Assembly: GCA_902767775.1 (NCBI GenBank)
Contig: CACXIP010000004.1
Location: 246,933-310,932 of the forward strand
From: an uncultured Prevotellaceae bacterium
GTDB taxonomy: Bacteria; Bacteroidota; Bacteroidia; Bacteroidales; Bacteroidaceae
Direction: 5' to 3'
DNA: 64,000 nt
Shown here: positions 25,826 through 33,214 of the stretch, in pieces
How positions within the stretch are numbered: position 1 is the first letter of the stretch
Layout: each line of letters begins with the position of its first letter
Notes under the pieces: model-generated
What the model was told of the DNA's origin: nothing
The model's input: the letters and a program-made list of their open reading frames with translations, nothing else
The model's database searches: none
Translations under genes and position numbers: made by a program

Positions 25826-27427
25826 TTAATACCCAGGGTTTTGAACGAGGTTGGGATTGGCGTTCATGTCCTCGTCGGGCAGGGCATAGAGATTGCGGAA
25901 AGCAGGTATGCTGGCCCCGTTCTCTGCACCAGCCTTCCATTCCCATAGGTACTGGCCGCTGCGGTCGCCACCAAAGTATCCGTAACGGATAAGGTCGGTG
26001 CGTCGGTGGCCCTCGAAGTAGAGCTCACGGGCACGCTCATCGAGAATCTGGTCGAGGGTATAGCTGCTCGTTGTCGTGGTGTGTGCGCGTTGGCGCAGGG
26101 CATTGATGTAGTTGGCGCCTGTGGCGGTGGTTGTTCCACCACTGAGGCGTGCGTCGGCTTCTGCTGCGATAAGGTATGCCTCTGCTGAACGCATCAGGAA
26201 GAAGTCGGCGTCTACGAACTGTGAGTTGTGTGACGTTCCGCCGCTTGCGTAGGTGTTACGGAACTTACCCACGGAATAGCCAGAGGTGAACTCTCCCGGT
26301 TTCGTGATTTTCAGCTCACGGCCAATGCCAAAGAATAGGGCACGGTCATCGCCTGCTGCCGCAGCCATATCTTTGATGCTGGCTTGTGGTGCATCGTTGT
26401 TGGGGAAGAATTTTGATACCAACTGAATGCGGGCGCGGTTGCCTGACCAGTACTCACTGGTATTGAGGTCGGCCTCAGTGTCCATGTCAGCGTTCCATGT
26501 TGAGGCGATGAGGAAGAGTGATGTACACCATGCGGTGGTCTTCACGCCGTCCTGAAGCAAGGGGAGGATGGCCTCCTGTGATGCACCATTGCTGCCATTG
26601 TCGCCCATGAAGAGCATCTGGTAAGCACTCCAGCCATTCATGCCGGATGTCCAAAGCTTGTGCGGACCATTGATGACTTTCTCTGCATACTCTTTGGCAG
26701 CTGCCCAGTTGGCAGTACCAGTGTAGACCTCAGCATTGAGGTACATGCGGGCGAGCAGCAGGTTGGCTGCATCCTGGTCAGCACGGCCATAGCCCTGGTC
26801 GGTGTCCTTGCGGGCGGCTGGTGCCAACAGCTTGTCCTTCACATCAAGCAGTTCGCTCTCGATCCATTTGAACAGTTCAGCACGTTGGATCTGCTGGGGA
26901 GGTTCGGACATCAGGGCAGTGGCGAAAGGCACATTGCCGAAAGCGTCCATCAGGTGATAGTAGTAAAGAGCACGGAGGAAACGAACCTCTGCCTCACGGG
27001 TGGCGTCGACACCAGCGCAGACATCCAGATAGTGGTTGCAATAGGTGATGCCAACATAGAGTCGATAGTAGAAACCTTTCAGCATCGGGTGAGATGCATC
27101 GGATTGGCAGAAATTATAAGCGGGAATGCCGGGGTCGCCCCAAGCGCAGAGAGCCTCGTCGGTAGGCAGTTCGTTGGAGTTCCACAACTGACGGATGAAA
27201 CCAGCCGTACCGCCATCGAGACCGTCGATGTCGCAGTCGCCGTTAGCACCTCCCTGGCCCTGCAGAGACATGGAGGAATAGCATTTGGTGTAGAGAGCCA
27301 CCTCATCGGGCACCATCGTCTTGCTGGGGTCGATAGGAGTGACGTCCAAATCGCCGGTGCAAGAGCTAAGTCCAGCTATCACCAGTGCTGCTGCGGGAAT
27401 GATGTTTTTGATATATCTGAAGTTCAT
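25826..27427 (-). CDS. susD: SusD-like starch-binding outer-membrane lipoprotein
   Basis: Lid and glycan-binding partner of the SusC channel. I start at 27427 (MNFRYIKNIIPAAALVIAGL), which gives a lipobox LSSC and lipid-bearing Cys23; the ATG nine codons earlier is less likely. The 533 residues have the TPR-rich SusD pattern: VRFLRALYYYHLMDAFGNVP in the N-terminal half, AYLIAAEADARL in the C-terminal part, and ending ILDERARELYFEGHRRTDLIRYG. It is directly downstream of the SusC-like gene. The family call is certain; starch as substrate follows from the locus. Confidence 0.95.
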   Translation of the reverse strand: MNFRYIKNIIPAAALVIAGLSSCTGDLDVTPIDPSKTMVPDEVALYTKCYSSMSLQGQGGANGDCDIDGLDGGTAGFIRQLWNSNELPTDEALCAWGDPGIPAYNFCQSDASHPMLKGFYYRLYVGITYCNHYLDVCAGVDATREAEVRFLRALYYYHLMDAFGNVPFATALMSEPPQQIQRAELFKWIESELLDVKDKLLAPAARKDTDQGYGRADQDAANLLLARMYLNAEVYTGTANWAAAKEYAEKVINGPHKLWTSGMNGWSAYQMLFMGDNGSNGASQEAILPLLQDGVKTTAWCTSLFLIASTWNADMDTEADLNTSEYWSGNRARIQLVSKFFPNNDAPQASIKDMAAAAGDDRALFFGIGRELKITKPGEFTSGYSVGKFRNTYASGGTSHNSQFVDADFFLMRSAEAYLIAAEADARLSGGTTTATGANYINALRQRAHTTTTSSYTLDQILDERARELYFEGHRRTDLIRYGYFGGDRSGQYLWEWKAGAENGASIPAFRNLYALPDEDMNANPNLVQNPGY

Positions 27428-27475
27428 ATTCGTAAAATTTATGATAGTTGTCATTTTCTATGCCTGTATATCCAT

Positions 27476-30400
27476 TTAGAAGGAGAGGTTCAGACCCAGC
27501 AGGATGGTGAGTGGACGCGGGTAAATGTTGTTGTCGATGCCCTTGTACACCTCGGGGTCAATGCCCTTGTACTTGGTGATGGTGAACACGTTGGTGGCCG
27601 ATGCATAGACACGTCCGGTCAGACCGTTGTAGCTGCCGCCCTTGAAGAGGTCGCTAAATGAGTAACCCAGTGTGATGTTGTCGCACTTGAGGAATGAGGC
27701 GTTGCGCACGAAATAGTCGGAGAGAGGATGGTCATAGGTCACCCAACCTGCAGCGATAGCCTCAGGCATGGAGTTCTGCAGATAGCTGAACGATGAGTCG
27801 AAGCGTTTCTCAGTGTTGTTGTAACTCATTCTCTTGTCCCAGTAGACATAGTTGTCGAAGCTTGCACGCAAACCGAAGCCGAAGTCTACATTCTTGTATT
27901 GCAGACGTGAACTCAGACCAGCGGTGTAAGGTGCAAACGGGCTCTTGTAAATGTAACGGTCGGATTCGTTGATGATGCCGTCGGCATTGCGGTCCACATA
28001 CACGCCTTCGATGGGCTTGCCTGCCTGGTCATATACCTGCTGATAGACATAGTATGAATAGGCGGGATAGCCTACGGTATGAATCTGGCAAGTCAGACCG
28101 GTACCGGCAGAGATGCCGCCGGTGGTGATCTTGGATGCCTCGCCGGTCAGTTCGGTAATCTTGTTCTTGTTGTAGGTGAAGTTGGCGGTCACTTCCCACT
28201 GCCAGTTCTCAGTTACCACGGGACGGACGGTGAGTGATGCCTCTATGCCTCGGTTCTCCAGTGAGCCGATGTTGGTCGGCACGGTGTTGCGGAAGTTGGA
28301 GCCTGCAGAAACAGATGCCCAGTTGATCAGGTCGGTTGTCTTGCGGTAATAGTAGTCGACACTGCCGCTCACACGGTTGTGGAAGAATTGGAAGTCGAGA
28401 CCTGCGTTGTAGGTGGTGGTGGTCTCCCACTTCAGGTTCTTGTTGTATGCGTCGGGACGGTAGAGAAGTCCGTCGTCATTGACACCGATAATGGGATAGC
28501 GTCCGTCGACATTAGTGGTATTCACGTTGTAGCTGGCGAAATAGTTGTAGTCGCCTATACCATCCTGCTGACCAGTCTTACCCCAACCTAAGCGGAGTTT
28601 GATTTCATCAATCCAACTGACGTTGCGCAGGGGAGCTTCTTCATTAATCTTCCAACCGAGGGCAACGGATGGGAAAGTGGCCCAGTGCTCGAAGAAACGT
28701 GATGAACCGTCGCGGCGCACTGTGGCAGTCACCATATAGCGGTCGAAGGCAATGTAGTTGGCGCGACCGAAGAAGCTCACGAGGTAGCTTTCTGACTTCC
28801 ATGGGTTGGTTTTTGCGTCATAGGGATATTGCTTACCTTTGGCATCCAAGGTTGTTCCGTCATCAAGAGAGATGACCTGCTGTGTGGTTGTCGGGTAACG
28901 GCCAGCATAGAAAGACTCGCCCCAGTATTTGGTGTGGCTCCACTCATAACCCACCATGATGTCGAAGTGCTGGGTCTTGAGGAAATCCTTGTAATACTGT
29001 GCATAGGCGGAGAAAGTGAGGTTGTATTTATTCTCCTTGGTGTAACCGCTGTTACCATAATAGAAGTTGGAGGGACCCCAGTCGGCATAGTCGGTGTTCT
29101 GCTTTCCGTTGGCCCAGTCGCCGTTGGCGCTGGCATGGAGGCGCAGGTCCTCGAAACCATGTATCTTGTAGTCTGCCTCGATACCACCCATGTAGTCGTA
29201 GGAATTGGCGCGGTCGTTCTTCTCATACAGACGTGAGAGAGGATTGGCCACGGTGTTGCGATTCCACATAGTGGGGTAGTTGGGGTCTTTCAGCGAAGCA
29301 CCGGAATCGGTCCATTGCCAGTAGCCGTGATAGTTCTTGTATTTCTCATCTGTTGATGTGATAGGCTGTGTCGGGTCCATACGCATGGCATCACCGATGG
29401 CTGCCTCGTTGGCATAGTGAGTGTGGGCATACATGAACTTGCCATTGATGTTGAACTTCAGGTGGTCGTTCAGCAGCGAGGGGTTCAGGGTGACGCTGGC
29501 GGTGGTACGCTGGAAGTTGGAGGTCTTCAAAATACCGTTCTGGTCGGTGTAGCCTACGCTGAAGCGATAGGGCATGTTCTTCAGACCGCCCTGCACTGTC
29601 ACATTGTGGTCGGTGCTCACGGCTGCGTGGAAAATTTCCTCCTGCCAGTCGGTATTGGCGTTGCCTAAGAGGGATGCTGCCTCAGAATCTTCACCATAGT
29701 AGCTCTTGATGAACTTGCGGTACTCATCGGCATTGAGCAAGTCGAGCTTACTGTTTTTCACAGAGTAGGACACATTTCCGTTGTAGCTCACCTTTGGAGC
29801 CATGCCAGAGCGTCCTTTCTTGGTGGTGATGATGATGACGCCGTTTGAACCGCGGCTACCGTAGATGGCAGTGGCAGAGGCATCCTTCAGCACGGTGAAA
29901 CTCTCAATGTCGTTGGGGTTGACCATTGTCAGGGGATTAGAAGCACCCTTGATACCTTGGTTGTCCATGGCCAGACCGTCGATGACGATGAGCGGGTCGG
30001 TACTGGCGTTGAGTGATGAACCGCCACGGATGGTGATGTTGGCGCCGCCACCAGGGGCACCGCCATAGTTGGTCACGCTTACACCTGCAATCTTGCCCTG
30101 CATCATGTCTTGGGCGTTGGTGATGAGACCGTGGTTCTTCTCATCGGGCTTGACAGCTGTCACCGAACCGGTGAGGTCGTTTTTCCTTGCCACACCGTAA
30201 CCGATGACCACCACCTCGTTGAGAGAATGGGAGTCGTCTTGCAAAATCACCTCCACATGGGGAGCAGCGGCCACCTCCTGTGTCTCATATCCGATATATG
30301 AGATCTGGAGCATGTCGCCTTGTTTTGCTTCAATTGAGAAATTACCGTCGAAATCGGTAATCACGCCACCCGGTTGACCGACAACGCGGATGGTGGCTCC

Positions 30401-30538
30401 GATGATGTCCTCGCCGGTAGCATCTTTCACATGGCCGTTGGCAGTAAACGACTGCGCAAAGGCACTAACTGATAGGAACAGCCCCAAAAAGAGGCTGAGC
30501 AACCTAACAGGAATTGCAAAATTTACCTGCTTCATCAT
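27476..30538 (-). CDS. susC: SusC-like TonB-dependent outer-membrane transporter
   Basis: Energy-dependent outer-membrane channel for maltooligosaccharides. The 1020 residues begin with a signal peptide ending near AFAQ. Then come a carboxypeptidase-regulatory-like domain (about 30-107, ANGHVKDATGEDIIGATIRV), the TonB-box region SLNEVVVIGYG, a plug domain (about 120-235) with IAGVSVTNYGGAPGGGANITIRG and SRGSNGVIIITTKKG, and the barrel ending in LTILLGLNLSF. It heads the sus operon. The leader is long (about 140 bases), and the -7 box TAAATTTG (30685-30692) has no good -33 box, which fits regulator-dependent expression. Confidence 0.96.
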   Translation of the reverse strand: MMKQVNFAIPVRLLSLFLGLFLSVSAFAQSFTANGHVKDATGEDIIGATIRVVGQPGGVITDFDGNFSIEAKQGDMLQISYIGYETQEVAAAPHVEVILQDDSHSLNEVVVIGYGVARKNDLTGSVTAVKPDEKNHGLITNAQDMMQGKIAGVSVTNYGGAPGGGANITIRGGSSLNASTDPLIVIDGLAMDNQGIKGASNPLTMVNPNDIESFTVLKDASATAIYGSRGSNGVIIITTKKGRSGMAPKVSYNGNVSYSVKNSKLDLLNADEYRKFIKSYYGEDSEAASLLGNANTDWQEEIFHAAVSTDHNVTVQGGLKNMPYRFSVGYTDQNGILKTSNFQRTTASVTLNPSLLNDHLKFNINGKFMYAHTHYANEAAIGDAMRMDPTQPITSTDEKYKNYHGYWQWTDSGASLKDPNYPTMWNRNTVANPLSRLYEKNDRANSYDYMGGIEADYKIHGFEDLRLHASANGDWANGKQNTDYADWGPSNFYYGNSGYTKENKYNLTFSAYAQYYKDFLKTQHFDIMVGYEWSHTKYWGESFYAGRYPTTTQQVISLDDGTTLDAKGKQYPYDAKTNPWKSESYLVSFFGRANYIAFDRYMVTATVRRDGSSRFFEHWATFPSVALGWKINEEAPLRNVSWIDEIKLRLGWGKTGQQDGIGDYNYFASYNVNTTNVDGRYPIIGVNDDGLLYRPDAYNKNLKWETTTTYNAGLDFQFFHNRVSGSVDYYYRKTTDLINWASVSAGSNFRNTVPTNIGSLENRGIEASLTVRPVVTENWQWEVTANFTYNKNKITELTGEASKITTGGISAGTGLTCQIHTVGYPAYSYYVYQQVYDQAGKPIEGVYVDRNADGIINESDRYIYKSPFAPYTAGLSSRLQYKNVDFGFGLRASFDNYVYWDKRMSYNNTEKRFDSSFSYLQNSMPEAIAAGWVTYDHPLSDYFVRNASFLKCDNITLGYSFSDLFKGGSYNGLTGRVYASATNVFTITKYKGIDPEVYKGIDNNIYPRPLTILLGLNLSF

Positions 30539-30684
30539 TTTTAATTGTTAAGTTTATTATTAATAGGTTATTATTTTATATAATGTGTACGAATCTTTCG
30601 CTCGTATGATGATAGTTGGCAATAATAGGTTAGATAACGGTTTGAAAATCCGTGCTTTCAACGTTTCTTGTCGTTTTCTGATTG

Positions 30685-30692
30685 CAAATTTA
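30685..30692 (-). promoter_or_regulatory. -7 box of the sus operon promoter
   Basis: TAAATTTG on the minus strand. No TTTG is found 19-21 bp upstream, unlike most strong promoters in this window. Its inner edge is 61.5 bp from the centre of the palindrome at 30745-30762. Confidence 0.65.
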
Positions 30693-30744
30693 GTTTTCTT
30701 TTGCAATGTTTGTTCTTTTTAAACCTAAAATATTGTGTTTGAGG

Positions 30745-30762
30745 TGTGCAAACGTTTGCACA
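30745..30762. promoter_or_regulatory. Perfect 18-bp palindrome, likely operator of the LacI-family regulator
   Basis: TGTGCAAACGTTTGCACA is a perfect inverted repeat with a central CG, the usual form of LacI/CcpA-family operators. It lies between the divergent susC-like and lacI-like genes. Its centre (30753.5) is exactly 61.5 bp from the inner edge of each -7 box, that is near -74 for both predicted start sites. That position suits activation, or looping, better than simple blocking of polymerase. Confidence 0.8.
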
Positions 30763-30814
30763 ACTTATTACATATTTTATGGTTAAGACGGAAACAATGT
30801 GTCAAGGTTTTGTC

Positions 30815-30822
30815 TATCTTTG
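30815..30822 (+). promoter_or_regulatory. -7 box of the lacI/maltodextrin operon promoter
   Basis: TATCTTTG on the plus strand, without a clear TTTG at the -33 position. The G at 30822 predicts a start at about 30826-30829, coinciding with the first ATGs of the regulator, so the transcript may be leaderless. Confidence 0.65.
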
Positions 30823-30825
30823 CAA

Positions 30826-31854
30826 ATGATGAAAGACAACGAACCCATCACGATGAAGGATATCGCGCGCGCCATGGGTGTGTCGGTAGCCACTGTCTCG
30901 CGGGCACTTAAGGACAGTCCCCGCATCAGTGAGGAGCGTCGTGAGGCAATCAAGGCATATGCGCGTGAGCACAATTTCTCTCCCAATCTTTTGGCAGAGT
31001 CACTGCGCCACAGCCGTGTGCATCCCACTCGCATCATCGGGGTAATCATCCCACAGATCAACCATTTCTATTTCTCTTCCATCCTAAGCGGCATCGAGGA
31101 GGAGGCATCTGCCAGGGGCTACCAGCTGATGGTGGCACAGAGTGACGAGCGCTATGAGCGCGAGGTGCGCATTTGCCAGTCGTTTTATGAGAACAAGGTG
31201 TGCGGCGTCATCGTGTCGCAGGCGAAGGACACGGTGAAGTATGACCATTTCCTGCGACTGATTGACAATGGTGTGCCATTGGTGTTCTACGACCGTATTT
31301 GTACCGGTATCAATTCCAATAGGGTGGTGGTAGATGACTATATGGGGGCACTTACGGCAGTTAACTATCTCATAGACAGTGGTTGCCGGCGAGTGGCTTT
31401 CTATGGCTCGACGATGAATCTGGAGATATCCAAAAACCGCTACAACGGTTATGTTGATGCCTTGGCACGCCATCATATACCTGCCGACGAGCGCTATATG
31501 CGCTATTGCGACAACCGAATCGATGCTGAGGCTATTACGCCTGAACTGTTGTCAATGCGCGACCGTCCGGATGGATTCTTCGCCGTCAATGACGACACCG
31601 CTATTGGTATCCTCTATACTGCCAAACGCATGGGGTTCAGCATCCCTAATGATGTGTCGATATGCGGCTTCACCAATGGAGAGCGCGCCATCGCCTGTGA
31701 CCCTATGCTCACCACCGTGGAGCAGCGTGGGATGGTGGTGGGTGAGGAGGCTGCCGACGTCCTCATCAGCAAGGTGGAGGGTTCCATCCCTCGTGATAAG
31801 GTGGAGAAACGAGTGGTACGCACACGCCTCATTGTGCGCGGCACGACAAGATAA
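30826..31854 (+). CDS. LacI-family transcriptional regulator of the starch locus
   Basis: DNA-binding regulator of 342 residues. The N-terminal helix-turn-helix and hinge helix are classic: MKDIARAMGVSVATVSRAL at residues 10-28. The sugar-binding domain follows with IIGVIIPQINHFYFSSILSG, DDYMGALTAVNYLID, DGFFAVNDDTAIGIL and TTVEQRGMVVGEEAADVLI. The ATG at 30826 or 30829 is chosen because the promoter -7 box ends at 30822; an ATG at 30799 lies upstream of the box. In the Bacteroides starch locus the regulator is the membrane protein SusR, so this is a different control scheme. The ligand is probably maltose or a derivative, by context. It is followed by the transporter gene after 23 bp. Confidence 0.92.
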   Translation: MMKDNEPITMKDIARAMGVSVATVSRALKDSPRISEERREAIKAYAREHNFSPNLLAESLRHSRVHPTRIIGVIIPQINHFYFSSILSGIEEEASARGYQLMVAQSDERYEREVRICQSFYENKVCGVIVSQAKDTVKYDHFLRLIDNGVPLVFYDRICTGINSNRVVVDDYMGALTAVNYLIDSGCRRVAFYGSTMNLEISKNRYNGYVDALARHHIPADERYMRYCDNRIDAEAITPELLSMRDRPDGFFAVNDDTAIGILYTAKRMGFSIPNDVSICGFTNGERAIACDPMLTTVEQRGMVVGEEAADVLISKVEGSIPRDKVEKRVVRTRLIVRGTTR

Positions 31855-31877
31855 GACCTATAAAAACCTATTAAAAT

Positions 31878-33197
31878 ATGAAAACAAGACCTGATTTAAG
31901 TTTCTGGAAGCTTTGGAACTTGAGTTTCGGCTTCTTTGGCGTGCAAATCGCATACGCTCTGCAGAGCGCTAATATTTCACGTATCTTCAGAACGTTGGGA
32001 GCAGACCCACACGATCTGAGTTTCTTCTGGATTCTTCCGCCGCTGATGGGTATGATTGTTCAGCCTATTATCGGTACGTTGTCTGACAAGACCTGGACTC
32101 GTCTGGGGCGTCGTATCCCCTATCTTTTCGTGGGTGCTGCCCTTGCCGTGGCGGTGATGTGCCTGCTGCCCAACGCCGGTTCTTTCGGCATGTCGGTCAA
32201 GGCTGCGCTGATTTTCGGACTGGCAGCGCTGATGCTCCTCGACACCTCCATCAACATGGCAATGCAGCCTTTCAAGATGATGGTGGGCGACATGGTCAAT
32301 GAGAAACAGAAAGCCAAGGCCTACAGCATCCAGTCGTTCCTGTGCAACGCAGGCAGCGTGGTGGGCTTTGTGTTCCCCTTCTTCTTTACTTGGATTGGAC
32401 TGAAGAACGTGGCTCCAGAGGGCGTGGTACCCGACTCTGTCATCTGGTCGTTCTATGTGGGAGCACTCATCCTCATCCTTTGTGTCATCTACACCACAGC
32501 CACTGTGCGTGAGATGCCGCCGGAGGAGTATGCAGAATATCATGGCGTGACACAGGCTAACAAGGACAGTTCCAATTGGTTTGCCTTGTTGAAAAATGCT
32601 CCGGCTACTTTCTGGAAAGTGGGCTTGGTGCAATTCTTCTGCTGGGCAGCGCTCCTTTATATGTGGACATATGTGGTCGACGCGGTTTCGGAGACCGTGT
32701 GGGGCACGACTGACCCTTCGTCGGAAGAATATCAAGTGGCAGGCAACTGGACAGGCATCCTCTATGCCATCCAGGCTATGGCTAGTGTGCTGTGGGCAAC
32801 AATGCTGCCACGCTTCAAGAACGTCAAGGTGGCATATGCTGTCAGTCTGCTCATCGGTGGTATAGGTTTTGCCCTCATCCCCTTTGTGCACGACCAGTAT
32901 TTGATGATTTTCCCCTTCATCCTCATTGGCGCCGCATGGGCAGCTATGCTCGCCATGCCGTTCACGTTGGTCACCAATGCCCTTCAGGGCTATGGGCACA
33001 TGGGAGCCTACCTGGGGCTTTTCAACTGCACCATCTGCCTGCCTCAGATTGTGGCAGCTGTTTGTGGTGGCACCATTCTTCGAATTGTTGGGTCACACCA
33101 GAGCACGATGATGATTGTGGCAGGAGTCTTGCTTATGATTGGTGCGATGTGTGTCTCTGCCATCAAGGTCAAAAAGAGTGAGCAAACGATTGCATAA
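31878..33197 (+). CDS. SLC45-type MFS sugar transporter (maltose/maltodextrin)
   Basis: Inner-membrane carrier of 439 residues with about 12 hydrophobic segments, probably a sugar:proton symporter. The N-terminal LSFGFFGVQIAYALQSANIS and the loop DKTWTRLGRRIPY (the MFS A-motif, D..GRR) match the SLC45/GPH-like sucrose-maltose carriers; IGTLSD before it fits as well. Between an LacI-family regulator and malQ its substrate is very likely maltose or short maltodextrins. It brings periplasmic products of the GH97, pullulanase and SusA-like enzymes into the cytoplasm. Confidence 0.9.
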   Translation: MKTRPDLSFWKLWNLSFGFFGVQIAYALQSANISRIFRTLGADPHDLSFFWILPPLMGMIVQPIIGTLSDKTWTRLGRRIPYLFVGAALAVAVMCLLPNAGSFGMSVKAALIFGLAALMLLDTSINMAMQPFKMMVGDMVNEKQKAKAYSIQSFLCNAGSVVGFVFPFFFTWIGLKNVAPEGVVPDSVIWSFYVGALILILCVIYTTATVREMPPEEYAEYHGVTQANKDSSNWFALLKNAPATFWKVGLVQFFCWAALLYMWTYVVDAVSETVWGTTDPSSEEYQVAGNWTGILYAIQAMASVLWATMLPRFKNVKVAYAVSLLIGGIGFALIPFVHDQYLMIFPFILIGAAWAAMLAMPFTLVTNALQGYGHMGAYLGLFNCTICLPQIVAAVCGGTILRIVGSHQSTMMIVAGVLLMIGAMCVSAIKVKKSEQTIA

Positions 33198-33214
33198 CTA
33201 ATATCCTACCTATT

